Part shown: in pieces, positions 1 through 10,294 of the stretch
Numbering within the stretch: the stretch's first letter is position 1
How the letters are laid out: every line of letters begins with the position of its first letter
From: Pinguiococcus pyrenoidosus
Taxonomy: Eukaryota; Sar; Pinguiophyceae; Pinguiochrysidales; Pinguiochrysidaceae
Reading direction: 5' to 3'
NCBI GenBank assembly: GCA_019677205.1
Contig: JAAMXY010001123.1
Location: forward strand, 1-13,320
Length of the DNA: 13,320 nucleotides
Notes under the pieces: model-generated
What the model was told of the DNA's origin: nothing
The model's database searches: none
Seen by the model: the letters and a program-made list of their open reading frames with translations, nothing else
Program-made: the position numbers and the translations under genes

Positions 1-1
1 G

Positions 2-1273
2 ATGGGAGAAGCGAGCACGATCAAGCAAAGGAAGCCTGGTTGGAAAGTAGAGAGACTGCGTCCTTCTGCGTTCTTTGCGAGTAAGACAGCTTTGCTCGAC
101 GATGGCGCCGACAGCTTCTTGAAAGCGTACGAGGTAGAAGACATTCCCAACATTAACGGAACGGAAGGGGTCAGCGAAAGCAAGGGTCATGAGGGAGACG
201 AAGAAGACGATGAGCAGGAGGAGGCAGGACATCCAGACGGAGAGCCTGGTGGACAAGACGCAAGCGATGTGCTGAAGATCGAGTTCGAGGTCGCCAAGTT
301 GCTACCAGACCTGAAGCGTTATGACCTCACAAACTTCAGCAGCCGAGCAAGCATTGGAAGAGGTGCCTTCGGTCACGTGTATCGCGCGGTCGACCCTTCG
401 AACGGCACGATCGCTCTGAAGGAGATCGAGTATGAGACCCGGGAAGAGCTTCAAGGCATTCTCAAAGAACTAGACCAGCTGCAGAAGGCCCAGTGCGAGC
501 ACGTGGTGGAGTTCCACGGATACTATATCAAACCGCAAGATGGAGGCTTGCCTTCTCTGGGCCTTGTACTGTCGTATGCGGATCTTGGCTCGTTTCGGAC
601 CCTTTTAGATTACGTTCGCAGCCGAGGTGTCCAGGCGCCAAGCGATGGCCTTTTGCGCGGCGTGCTGATGCGAGTTCTGAATTGCGTAGCGTCAGGGATG
701 GAGTTCCTGCACGCGAATGGCATTCTTCACCGCGATATTAAGCCAGAAAATCTCCTGCTCTTCATGCCCTCCAAAGACAAGAAAGCTTTCCAAGTCAAGT
801 TTTGTGACTTTGGCCTAGCAAGGGAATGCAGCGGGAAGTCCAACAGTCTGAAAACAGCCCGAGTTGGAACACAGCTATACATGTCACCGGAGGTTGCACC
901 TGAACGCTATGAAGGTGGTCCAGTCCCCTATTCCTTCGAAAGCGACTGCTTCAGCGTCGGCATGGTCCTGAACGAAGCCTGCTTTGTGCTTTTCTTTCCA
1001 AGAGACGACCTTCAGGTTCTCTATGATCCGGCGTATGAGCTGCCGCCGCCCCGCCTGCCGTTGCCTGAAGCGGTCTCTGAGCTCCAACCAATTCGCAACA
1101 AATGCCTCGAGTTTAGGCCGCAAGATAGATACCGTCATGATAGAAGGCGATTGCCCGCGGCTCTCAAAGCGATATCATACGAGGAAGCCGCACCATCCGA
1201 GGAATTGACGGCCTTCCTTGCTAGCCTGCAGGAGTATAATGAGCAACGAATTCGAGAGAGAAACGGCTTGTGA
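2..1273 (+). CDS. Serine/threonine protein kinase with acidic N-terminal extension
   Basis: A 423-residue single-exon protein that should transfer phosphate from ATP to Ser/Thr of protein substrates. Visible kinase landmarks: Gly-rich loop IGRGAFGHVY (118-127), ATP-binding Lys140 in ALKEI, likely helix-C Glu156, catalytic loop HRDIKPEN (243-250, Asp245), DFG (269-271), activation segment ending VGTQLYMSPE (288-297), helix-F Asp315 in SDCFSVG, and Arg372 near the end of the domain. All key residues are present, so it should be active. The HRDIKPEN motif and VGTxxYMSPE segment fit a Ser/Thr kinase of the NEK/CAMK-like general type; I cannot assign a subfamily. Residues 55-85 are strongly acidic (EGDEEDDEQEEAG) and probably disordered. 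The C-terminus (395-423) is a predicted helix. The first ATG is at base 2, so an upstream exon or an earlier start outside the window cannot be excluded. Confidence 0.92.
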   Translation: MGEASTIKQRKPGWKVERLRPSAFFASKTALLDDGADSFLKAYEVEDIPNINGTEGVSESKGHEGDEEDDEQEEAGHPDGEPGGQDASDVLKIEFEVAKLLPDLKRYDLTNFSSRASIGRGAFGHVYRAVDPSNGTIALKEIEYETREELQGILKELDQLQKAQCEHVVEFHGYYIKPQDGGLPSLGLVLSYADLGSFRTLLDYVRSRGVQAPSDGLLRGVLMRVLNCVASGMEFLHANGILHRDIKPENLLLFMPSKDKKAFQVKFCDFGLARECSGKSNSLKTARVGTQLYMSPEVAPERYEGGPVPYSFESDCFSVGMVLNEACFVLFFPRDDLQVLYDPAYELPPPRLPLPEAVSELQPIRNKCLEFRPQDRYRHDRRRLPAALKAISYEEAAPSEELTAFLASLQEYNEQRIRERNGL

Positions 1274-1730
1274 TGCTTTGCCGACTTCATGGGGTAGAGG
1301 AGTGTGGCTAGGAGAGGGTGATGTAATGACTTTCTGTCGGTCCACGCCTCCTCCTCCTCCTACCCATTGACAGCAACTAGCGCCTCACCTGTCTCGTAGC
1401 ATCTCAAGTAAGTGCTCCGGTACCAGTCTTTGAGTGGGTTATCGAGGCAACCGAAGCGCTCGGATGTGCTCCTCGTCGGTGCTTCAGCTTTCCGCCAGTT
1501 TCGCACAAGCTTTGCCAGTCGATCCTCCAGCTGAACTCATCCCGCTTCGCAATGGCCGAGAGAACTCCGAGACCGCCGTCTTCATTACGCGACGTGCGTC
1601 GAGAAAAATGGCGGGAGAAAGCCCGGGAGACACGAACGGAGCAAGCTTGTGAAGTTGTGCAATGCTCTTGTTCCGGCGGAGCCCAGAGCCTTTCTCTTCG
1701 GGAACGTCGTCAGCTGACCCGGGAGCGAAG
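1274..1730. other. Intergenic / kinase 3' UTR, no supportable gene
   Basis: This stretch follows the kinase stop. It contains a CTC-rich microsatellite-like run near 1346-1361. Open frames of 70-200 codons cross the region on both strands, but they have no recognisable motifs, overlap each other, and lie in DNA without the third-position bias of the neighbouring exons. I see no gene here. Confidence 0.5.
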
Positions 1731-1756
1731 CATATATATACAGTATGGTTATATAC
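1731..1756 (+). promoter_or_regulatory. TATA-like element upstream of the cysteine-rich protein gene
   Basis: An alternating AT run (atatatata, 1732-1740) followed by a second TATATA near 1750-1755 stands out in GC-rich surroundings, about 370 bases upstream of the ATG at 2111. A TATA box for that gene is an inference from position and composition only. It would imply a 5' UTR of roughly 330 bases. Confidence 0.35.
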
Positions 1757-2110
1757 GAACGTTCCGTCGATTCTTCATCTCTTTTATTCTCCACCGCAAA
1801 ACCTGTGAGAGAGACAGCCCATTTCAAAATCTGTACTGGCCACACCCAAACGCCCCAAGCAAGATCATCTCCCTTTTCGACCAGTGCCGCTTCCGCTTCT
1901 ACATACATACATATGGTATCCCGCAAGTGTACGTCCAAGTTCTGCCCAGCCCCGCAGAGGCCGACCCGGAGCCTTCCAGGAAGCTGTCGCCAGTTTCGCG
2001 TCCGCGGGCGCCTTTGCCGAGGCTCTCTCTCCGAGAGCGAGCTTCGTACCCGCGCGGCGTCGTGGTACAGCTCTACCCAGGCCGAGTGGCGCGACCAAAA
2101 GCTTGGACAG

Positions 2111-3599
2111 ATGGCTCCCATTCCCGACCGGAGAGATGACGAGCTGTCGCTGTTCCTGGACGACCCGGCCATCTTCGACACGCGCAAGGCTGCTTTTGAT
2201 AAAGAGGTGCTTCGTCTTGGTGTCTGCTTGCTTCGTCGTTTGTTCCTTTTTTGTCACTTTGTTCGTTTGGTCGAGTCGTTGGTTGGTTTGCTCTGCTCGC
2301 GCATCCCCTTCGGCTCCGCATCCGAGTCGCGCGGATGGGAGTCCGGACCATTTGGGAGAGAGTCGCCCGGTCGAGTGTGTGAGGCTTTTGGTGTTACATG
2401 CTAGGATGTGCATCTGCCCGGATGGAAGTGTGGAGGCATGAACCGCGCAGCGACTTGTGCAAGGGCTGCACAGGACATCGCATCTAAGGTCCGTAGCCGC
2501 CACCTCCACTTGGCTGATGCCATGTTCCCCAGGTCAGCAGGGACGACGCGGACATCCACGGCACGTCCAAGTTTCTCCAGGGCGGCGACACGCTGCTGGG
2601 CGTGGCCATCTTCAAGCGCTTCGCGCCGGCGCCCTGCGTGCTCCTGAGCTGCTACAACAGCCCTTTCGTCCAGGCGCGCCAGTATTTCCACGTGTACGAC
2701 AACCGCCTGGAGTACAACCTGCCGTGGTCGGAGTGGTGCTGCTGCACCACCACGGAGGCCTGCGTGCACGATCGCGTCCGCGCCCGTTTCTTCGACAGCT
2801 GTCCCTTCCGCTCCGGTGAGAGAGTTCACAACTCGTGTGTCCTTTTCGGCCTTCTTGGGCTCCAGGCGTCGCTTGTTCGGACGTCGGAGCTCCCGACGGA
2901 CTTTGGGCTGAAACTGACACCGGCGCTGACACGGAGCTCTCTCTTGATGCGGCATAGCCTACTGCTACTGCGTCCCCTACCTGGCGTTCGGACCGCCGGC
3001 CGTGTTCGCGATGGCGCCCAAGTGCTGCGGCGGCCGGCTTGACCTGACGGCAGTGTTTGGTAAGTTCTTTGAAGCACTTGAGGGATTTGGGAGAGGGGGG
3101 AAGTGGGGGGGGGAGAAGAGAGAAAAGGAGGGGAGCAAAAGAACGGAAAGCACTGTGGGCACAGCAATGACACCAAAGCCTCGACCCAAACAGGGGAGGC
3201 GATCTACTTTGCGCCCTTCGACTTTTGGGGCCTCAAGCTCGGGGGTTGTGTCGGTAAGATGCCATTGGAAACTGGACGATGCCCAACACCATGCGGATAC
3301 GGCTGAGCCTTGGGTCGCATGGCAGGACCGCCCATTTACAGTCTTCCGTGCTGGCGCATGCCCCTCATCTGGGGCCTCGACAACGCCGCCGAGGTCCTCC
3401 GAGCGATGGAGCAGGCCGTCACCGACTATCAGTCTCGCACGGTGCGTCTTGGATGTGGAGTGGCCGGTTGGAGGCATTTGACATGAGAGGGGCCACTTAC
3501 GACGCCTTGCCTCTTGTCCCTGATACGCAGGGCCTCCGCGCGGTGGAGATGGCGTCGTTTGATGTCATCAACATTGACGAGTTTAATGAGCGGAAGTAG
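2111..3599 (+). CDS. Cysteine-rich protein of unknown function, six exons
   Basis: Exons 2111-2206, 2533-2815, 2958-3059, 3194-3253, 3326-3441 and 3531-3599 join in frame through five GT-AG introns (326, 142, 134, 72 and 89 bases) to give 241 residues. Every junction preserves the reading frame, which is the main support. The N-terminus (1-45) is charged. A central region has a hydrophobic strand pattern (VAIFKRF at 56, CVLLSCYN at 67) and the motif YFHVYDNRLEYN (83-94). It is followed by a cysteine cluster: Cys101-103, 109, 122, 129, 131, 149, 150, 179 and 189. Residues 200-216 form an amphipathic helix, and the tail is INIDEFNERK. The layout recalls small Cys-rich proteins of protists with a PH-like fold, but that is recollection, not a verified match. 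No signal peptide is clear. Paired cysteines could bind metal or be lipidated. It converges on the large minus-strand gene. Confidence 0.85.
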
Positions 3600-3982
3600 G
3601 TGTGTGCGGGTGTTGTTCGTCTGCCTTTTTCAACCCGAGAGACGGAAGAGACCCAAAGGGCCAGACTTCCTCGCCAGACGTCCGAAATGTATGAATGGCC
3701 GGCCGACAGTTTCAAAGGAAAGAAGAGCGGTTCATTGTCTCGCAGACCTCCGTTTTGGAACGAAAACACCCCTCGCTGAAGCCACTCCACAGCACTACCT
3801 CACCCACTCCTCCCCTCAACCACTCCTCCACTCAACCACTCCTCCCCTCCCAAAGCCCGCCAAGCCCAAGCGGCGAAATCCATAAACCCTCACGTGACTC
3901 CAAAAGAAACATCACCTCCTCATTTCGTCATCTCCTCGTCCTACTTCCAAGCCCTTGCAAACCGCTGTGCTTCAGAGCTCTT
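3600..3982. other. Convergent intergenic region (3' UTRs of both neighbours)
   Basis: These 383 bases separate two genes that end tail to tail. They are pyrimidine-rich on the + strand, contain one tandem repeat (annotated separately), and show no convincing coding frame. Both 3' UTRs and poly(A) signals must lie here. I see no canonical AATAAA that I would commit to. Confidence 0.5.
3802..3849 (+). repeat. 16-base tandem repeat, three copies
   Basis: The unit aaccactcctcccctc occurs at 3802-3817 (second base C), 3818-3833 (one change, cact for ccct) and 3834-3849. It is a short CT-rich minisatellite in the shared 3' region of two convergent genes. Confidence 0.85.
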
Positions 3983-6900
3983 TCAGGCGTCCATCGTGGC
4001 CACCCCAAGCAGCGCTTGTGGTGCCGGCGTGTCGATGTAGAACCGACCTCCCAGGCCCAGCGCCAGGCAGTCTCGCGCCAGCTCCCAGTGTGCCTTTGTC
4101 GCTGCCGGCGTCGACTTTGCAGGTGGCGGCCCGTCGACGTCACTTGAAGGAGCAACAGATATGGGAAGCAGCGGACGGAAGCCCCAGCGCTCTTCGCTTA
4201 CCTCGACTGCTCTGGCGTGGGACTCGGTCTCCTGCCGCCTGCACCTGGGGAGGAACGTCGGTTCCAGTATGTCGGCGAGGGACTCCAGGTAGGCGCCAAA
4301 GTCGCCTGGTGGAATCTCTAGGGCGGGAGGCGCGTTCAGCGGATTGTCGATCGTGGTGCCGCCGAAGCGGTCGGCGATGCTCTTGGCTTCCAGCAGCTCA
4401 TCTTGAGGCACGAAGCCGCCGAAGACTGCAGAGTCCACGGCGTCATGTTGCAGTGGCGTCGTCGAATCCAGCAAAGCCTGGTCGGTCCTCTGCGAGGAGT
4501 CTTCGTCCGTTGCCTGTGAGAAATCATTGTCTGACTCCTGCAACAAGTCATTGTCTGACTCCTGCAACACGTCATTGTCTGCCTCCGGGAACAAGTCATT
4601 GTATGACTCCGGCAACAAGTCTTGGTCTGTGTCCTGCGAACACTCTTGGGCCTCGACAGAAAGAATCGGCGTCTCCACCAAGGTCTCGCAAGAGACACTA
4701 CGCGCGGGGTCCAGGCAACTCAGGCTGCTTTCCTTCCCTTTTTCCTTCCAGCGCCGGGACGGGGTTGCCACACGATGGCACTCGAGGGCCACGGACGTCG
4801 GGCTGGAGACCTGGCGCGGGAGCTCCTCCACTTTCGCAGAGCCATAGGTCACCATGTCCTGCGCAAAGCCACGGGCTTCGAGATGGCGCCGGAGCTCACG
4901 ACACCTATCGCGAAGGTAGGGGCGCATGTGCGTCGGAAGGAATTTGGATGGAAAGTCGAAGGCGTCGGTCAGCCACATGACTTCGATGGCGCCGCTTCTT
5001 TCCTGGGTGGGCTTCGCCTCTTCCGTCTTCAGCTTCTTCGGTATCGGCCCCTCCCTCTGCTGCCTCTTGCGACTCCGGATGTTCTCCGTCTGCGAGAGGT
5101 AGAAGAGAGCGGCCTGCTGGACCCCAACGTGCTCCTTCAGGAGGTACCCACTACTCTTGTGCAGCTCTTCGAGGAATTGCTCCTGCTTCGGGTGACCGCC
5201 AGCGTAGAGCGGCGGCTGGGCGGCGTCGCACCAGTGCTGGAACGGCCATCGAAAGGCGGGCCGCGCGTGCAGAAGCATTGGATTTCCCGCCTCCGCCGTC
5301 AACACAATCCAAAGCGCGTTGTCGACGGTGGGCCTCGCCGGACCCGAGGCTCTCCGCTTCGGTTGTGCGGGCAAGAGCTTCAGGAGATCCTTCACGTCAA
5401 CGCCAAAGGTGATCCAGCCATCGGCGATCACGTCGATCTGAGGGGTGACGTCGTTTGGACCAGCGCGCTGGAAATGCAGAAGCACCACAGGAACCTTGTT
5501 GCGCCAGGAGAACGCCTGCAGGTCCCTGTGAAGGAATCCACAGTTGCGTTTTGCTGGTGAGTGAGTGTACAGCACCTTTCAACACGCGTGAGCTGGAAAA
5601 AAAAGAAGCATGGGCCATACCTCAAAGTGATGGGCTCGATGCCGTCAAAGTGGATCTGCCGACTTGCCTCGCCCGTGGGCGTCTGGTACAGAAAGGCGCC
5701 GAAGCGGTCGCTTGTGCGCCACTTGTCCCGGGCTTCGCGAACCTCGTAAGAGCCGCGGGCGACGACGCTGCGGAGCCGGTTTTTATGCGCTTTGGTCTCC
5801 TGGAGGAGCTCGCACAGTCTGGTGCCGTACTCGGGGGAGTCGCGCTCCAGACCCGCGTCCCGCATCTCCGTGAAGACGCCGATGATGAAGGCGAGGCAGG
5901 TGCCGCTGGATGACACGCAGTCGACGTCGTGCTCGCGCTTCCGTTGCGCCCTGAGCTAGAGACGGTCAGCTCCGTATATCAGATGTCCAATCACCCCGTA
6001 TCCCTCCTCCCCAACCCCCTCAAGAAGGAGAACCAAACACAACAAAGCAAAACCAAGCAAAACCAAGCAAAACATAATAACAAAAAGAAGGACAAGACAG
6101 CATCTTCAGGGAGTCCAGAACCCCAAAACGTACAGGAGCAACAGCATGTCGAGGTAGTTGCACCACTCCTCGTCTTTCGCTTTCAAGACGTCGGGCGAAG
6201 TGTTTCTCGTCATGCCGACCTTGGTGTCGGTGACGTATAGAACCTGCTTGTAAAGGGTGTCGAACTCTTCTTGGATCTGCTCCTGCTCCGGCGTGTTCTT
6301 GAGGTTCTTGAGACCGGCGAGGACTGCACGGTACACGGCGTTTCTCTTCTCGAGATGCTCGGCGACGATGTCTCCCACGCCATCTTCTTTGACGATCTGC
6401 TCGTCGAGCGAGATGACGGTGAACACCATCGACATCAGAACCTTGCGTGGCAGACGCCGCGCGCGCAGCTCTGCCATGATCTCTTCTCTCCGCACGGCCA
6501 TGTCTTTGAGCGATGGCATGCCCTTGGTCTGGAGCAGCGAAAGCGCCTTGACGACGATCTCGCTTGGACGTTTTGCAAGCTCTGCGGGAACTTCCACCTC
6601 ATCGTGATCTTCGTCGCAGGACGACGGGTCGTCGTCACGGGACATCTTTCGGGGTCGATCACCGCGCCCATCAGGGCCCCTGGCCTCCATACCATCCGTG
6701 CCATCCTGGGCCTCATGCTTGAGCTGCTCGGAAGGCTCCGAGTGCTCGGCGTGCTCAAGATACTCCGAATGCTCGTGTTCGTTGGCTGAGGTTTCCGACG
6801 CGTCCTGTGATTCCGCGGGCGTCTCCTGAACCTCTTCAATCCCTTCGGTCCCTTCGGTTCCTTCGGTCCCTGGATTGACGAGGTGGATGTTGAGATTCAT

Positions 6901-8340
6901 GCTCTTCATGCCATCCCGCTGGAAGGTCTGCGCGCCCAAGTCGCTCACAAATCCGTACATGCGGCGCTCGCCGTCGATGTCCAGCTTCGTGTCGACCTGG
7001 ATCAGCGACGGCTCCCACTCGTGCGCGACCAGGCCATCGCTCAGCAGGCGAAAGTCTCTGCCACGCCAGTACACCACGGACGACAGCTTGGTGGGACGGA
7101 TCTGCGCCTCCGGCGCTCGGCGGCCGCAGTCCTGGGTCGAGAACGGCACTACGAACCTCCCTTGGATGTACTCGGCCTTGAGCTGTTCGTCTTCTTGCTT
7201 TGTGATATGCGTCACTCCTGAAGTCGGGATATCACTGTCTTCTTCGTCCTCCTCTTCTTCGTGTCTTCCCTCTGCTTCTTCTCCCTCTTTTCCTTCCTCC
7301 TCCTCATCCACCTTCCGTGTAGAGGTGAGCACGTGCTTGAGGACCTCTTTGGTCGGCGAGCCAAAGGTCAAGGCGTCATACAGCTTGGGTGGGATCGGTT
7401 CGCCGCTGAATGCGTCGAAGGGCCTGCCAAGGAGAGCGATGCCCAGCGTGGCCGTGATGCAGGGATGCTCGCGCGCGAACTTCTCGACTTGCCCGTCCAC
7501 GCAGACCGGCATCCACACCACCGCGCCCTTGCCAAGGTTGGTGTTGCGCGCGCGGAGGGTGACGGGGCACACCTCGAAGACGAAGAACTTGCGGCGCCGC
7601 GGCGGCGCCAGCGAGCCGTGCACCTGGCGGAGCCGCGCATACAAGTATTCCAGGTTGTGCACGGGCCGGACAGCGGGGTTGTTTCGTTCCTGGCGCCAGG
7701 TGTACACGTCTTCCCTCGTCACCAGCATGACCGTCCTCGGAATCTTGTCGAAGCCGCCCTTGCGCCAGTCGTGCTCGACCAGCTGCTGCCAGGCCTTGTC
7801 GGGGCGGTCGCTCTCCTGCGGCCACTGAAAGTTCGGCGGGAAGGAGTGGGCGTCCGCCGCCTTGCAGTGCAGAGCGGCGATGTCCTCCGACACGTTGAAA
7901 CTGGTTCCACCGGGCATCCAGCCGTCGTAGGGATACGCGTTCAAGAACTTCACGTAGTCCAGCTTCTCCATGGACACGGTGTTCTGGGCGCTGAAGCCTC
8001 GGATCGCGGCCTTGGACAGGTGGTCGATGTCGCTTTCCAGAACCAGCCGCCAGTCGGCCCGTTCCTGGGGCTGCAGCCGGTGCCGGGACTCCGCGAGGGC
8101 CTTGGCCACCTCCACCAGGTCCTCGGTGGCCTCGGCGAAGCTGGCGAAGCGGCTCTCCAGCACCGAGTCCTCGCCGCGGCGGGCCGCCACGCCGTCCGGC
8201 TGGTGGGCCAAGAAGTTCTCGCCGTCGTCGCGAGCCACGAAGAGCAGGTTGGCCAGGCTCTCCACTTCGTGCTCCTCGTTGCGCTCGATCTCGTCCACGG
8301 CCATCTCGAGGTCGTAGAGCGCGTCGACGAAGCGAGCCAT
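3983..8340 (-). CDS. Very large protein of unknown function, three-exon model (about 1359 aa)
   Basis: Model: exon 1 8340-6134, exon 2 5950-5621, exon 3 5525-3983, introns of 183 and 95 bases. The start is the ATG at 8340 (ATG preceded by A at -3, followed by G). An acceptor-like cag after a pyrimidine tract lies just upstream at 8367-8370, so a 5' UTR intron or further exon is possible. I recognise no family. Residues 1-120 are mostly helical. Residues 123-340 and 375-490 look globular, separated by a Glu-rich linker (344-370). Residues 491-500 are a TEG repeat, then comes a low-complexity acidic stretch to 585, and residues 592-735 are helical. Exon 3 has a Lys/Arg cluster SRKRQQREGPIPKKLK (997-1012) resembling a bipartite nuclear-localisation signal, then acidic Asn/Asp repeats (1144-1190). 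Junction 1 (CTCCT then GTACGT; acceptor CTCAG) and junction 2 (TTTGAG then GTATGG; acceptor TTCACAG) both keep frame. Alternative: the first gene ends at TGA 6106 (744 aa), and a second gene begins near ATG 5865. Confidence 0.65.
4524..4643 (-). repeat. 24-base in-frame tandem repeat inside the large gene
   Basis: Four clear copies start at 4524, 4548, 4572 and 4596, with a diverged fifth at 4620. Read on the minus strand they encode an eight-residue unit of the form LLQESDND. Period 24 keeps the frame, so copy number can vary without breaking the protein. It sits in the acidic, probably disordered part of exon 3. Confidence 0.9.
6843..6869 (-). repeat. 9-base coding repeat (Thr-Glu-Gly)
   Basis: The core cttcgg recurs at 6843, 6852 and 6861, giving three TEG units at about residues 492-500 of the large protein. 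It marks the start of an acidic low-complexity linker between two better-ordered regions. Confidence 0.85.
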
Positions 8341-8956
8341 GATGCTGCCGTGCGGGGAGAGCGATTCTGCGGAGGGGTGGAGAACGGGGGAAATGGGGGG
8401 GGAAAAGCAGGTCGTCTCGGATTGGTGGAAAAATAAGGGGGGTTCGTTCTTGGCCATTAGCATTGGTGGATAAGGAGAAATTCCGAAGCGTTGAAGTAGG
8501 ATGTGGTTGGCTTAGGAGTTTTGGATACTCCACGCGACACTAAATTCGACGAATCAGAAGCGAAGGAATCTGCGGATTACTGTTTCCTTCACAGTATGCT
8601 GCTGGGGTACTGTATGCTGCAGAAACATTTTCACTTTTCGATTTCCCAATTCTCCGTATCCTCTATTCGCCCATCCTACGCCTGGACGCAAGGCCAGATT
8701 CGAAAGTCTACCGGTTTCGACTCCAGATCCCCGCTACCCCACAGCAGAATAGAAAACTGCACTTTGCTAAGATATCTCCGCTCACTAGGAATGACTTCCG
8801 CCACACTGAGCTAACGCCCTTTTTAATTTCATCCCTCGCCGCGAGCGTCTGCCGCTGCTCTTCAGGCGCGCAAAGTCTCCCGCCCTCGCCGCATTTGAAT
8901 CCACTCCGGCGCCGCAGCCAGCGCACGTGGTGCGCGCTGGGCGCGCCTCTGGCGCG
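8341..8956. other. Divergent promoter region between two head-to-head genes
   Basis: 616 bases separate the ATG of the minus-strand large gene (8340) from the ATG of the plus-strand membrane protein (8957), so both promoters must lie here. Seen in it: a pyrimidine tract ending in cag on the minus strand (8367-8370) that could be a 5' UTR intron acceptor; a direct repeat gtatgctgc at 8594-8602 and 8612-8620; and an AT-rich ctttttaattt near 8819. On the + strand, GCTAAC (8811-8816) followed by a pyrimidine-rich run to cttcag near 8866 also looks like an intron end, so gene 8957 may have a 5' UTR intron. No coding sequence is convincing. Confidence 0.45.
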
Positions 8957-10041
8957 ATGACGTTCCTGGGCGAAAGCAACGAGAATTACGAGTATGCGTG
9001 CTATAGTGTGTTCATCTTAGTCCTAAGTCTGGACTTGGCCGTCGCGGTGTCCTACGCCAGCGTCTTCCGCACCGCGTGTCTGGGCGCCATAACCGCCGCG
9101 ATCATGATCTTCGAGAACGCGGTGCTCCTGGCCGGTGACCGAGTGGACGAGGAGGGCGCGCTGGCGGGCGCGACCGGCATCGTGCACGCCTTCATCATTC
9201 CCCTTCTTCTGGTGTATGTTTTCGAGCTGGCGTACCAGGTGCACAAGCACCGCAGCGTGAAGTTTTGTGGGATCACGTTCGACGAGGGCCATCGGAAAAG
9301 CTTCGGACTCAAGAGCTTCCTGGTGCGGAGGAGTACGCAGTTCATCGCCACCGCCATCGTCGCGATGAACATCCTCGTGAACTTCGATCTTCTCTCGGTG
9401 GACGACGAAGATGCCGGCAGCACTGGTTATGCGGGTCTGGAGCGAGGTGGGCTCTTTGTGTTTCTTTTTCCCCTTTCCTTGTGTATACATCTGGAGTGCT
9501 TTGGGGCGTGATCTCTGCCGTGAAGAAGACGTGTTGTGTGCGAGGTTCTGACACGGTCGTCTCCCCATTTCCTTGGCGTTTTGATGCCTTCTTCTTGCGT
9601 CTTACAGGAGAGAACGCGCACATTATCTTCGCGATCTTGCCGTCGATCATCTTAGCTTTGTATGTAGCGTACATTTCCGTCGCGCTGTGGCTCTACGGCT
9701 CGAATAATAGTATGACAGTGTACACCTCCTTCGTGAACCCCTGGGGCATCGTCTTCGTCGGGGGCATCGCCCAAGTTGCGGGCCAGATTTTCAACGATGA
9801 GCACTATCCGGTCACGTCCAACGGTGGCGAGACGGTTCTGCTCTCCACCATCGCCTTCCTGATTCCGCACATCGTGCGCGACCTGGAAGATGTGGAGTCC
9901 TTCGCCAAATACCTGGCAGAGCAGGAGGAGGAGGAGACCAGCAAGACGCTGCGGCGGCCAGTAGGGCTGCCGCGCATACACGAGTCGGAGCAGGAGGCAC
10001 TGACGGTGGACTCCAAAACGGACCCACCGTCGGATGTGTAA
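8957..10041 (+). CDS. Seven-membrane-segment protein of unknown function, two exons
   Basis: Exon 1 8957-9446 and exon 2 9608-10041 join across a 161-base GT-AG intron (donor GCGAG/GTGGGC, acceptor CTTACAG) to give 307 residues. ATG at 8957 has G at -3 and is followed by an open frame without upstream in-frame ATG. Hydrophobic segments lie at about 14-35, 39-59, 72-94, 127-147, 166-193, 203-225 and 237-254. Loops are short; residues 96-126 form a basic loop (HKHRS, GHRKS, VRRS) that is likely cytosolic. A possible N-glycosylation sequon is Asn196. The C-terminal tail (255-307) is soluble and very acidic (AEQEEEET at 267-274). I recognise no transporter, channel or receptor signature, so seven segments alone should not be read as a GPCR. 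It is probably an integral membrane protein; the compartment is unknown. Confidence 0.85.
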
Positions 10042-10294
10042 ATCGTTCTGTGCACAAGAAGTAGTAGCGTGAGGCCGCTTAGCAAGCACCGATCTTCCAA
10101 GCGTGTCATCCGGCCTGCGTTGCCCTCTCTCTCATATGTCGTTCTCTGGCGCGCGACGCAAAGGCTCAGGCGGTCTCTCCTCATCGTCTCCTCGTGGACC
10201 ACTGTCTTGCGAATCAGGATCGCACCTTTTCTCTCACCCCTCTCTCATCTAAGCGCAGATCGACGGCGCCTTCTTTTCCTCTCGTGTTCGTCAG

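Noticed and set aside
1552-2187. Long overlapping frames on both strands upstream of the cysteine-rich gene (195, 200, 219 and 185 codons)
   Set aside because: They overlap each other in several frames, run across the TATA-like element and the first intron, and have no recognisable domain.
4622-5560. 312-codon plus-strand open frame
   Set aside because: Antisense to exon 3 of the large gene, with no motif and no splice support.
5526-5620. A shorter intron in the large gene using the upstream ttttccag or caccag acceptors
   Set aside because: Both put the downstream exon in a frame that stops at about 5397; only the cttcacag acceptor at 5526 keeps the long frame.
7261-8436. 391-codon plus-strand open frame
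   Set aside because: It is antisense to exon 1 of the large minus-strand gene. Strong G/C third-position bias there leaves the opposite frame free of stops. The residue mix (His/Val/Leu/Arg runs) is typical of a shadow frame.
8715-8745. B-box-like ggtttcgactcc suggesting a tRNA 3' end
   Set aside because: There is an extra T in the box, and no D-arm, anticodon arm or paired acceptor stem lies upstream.
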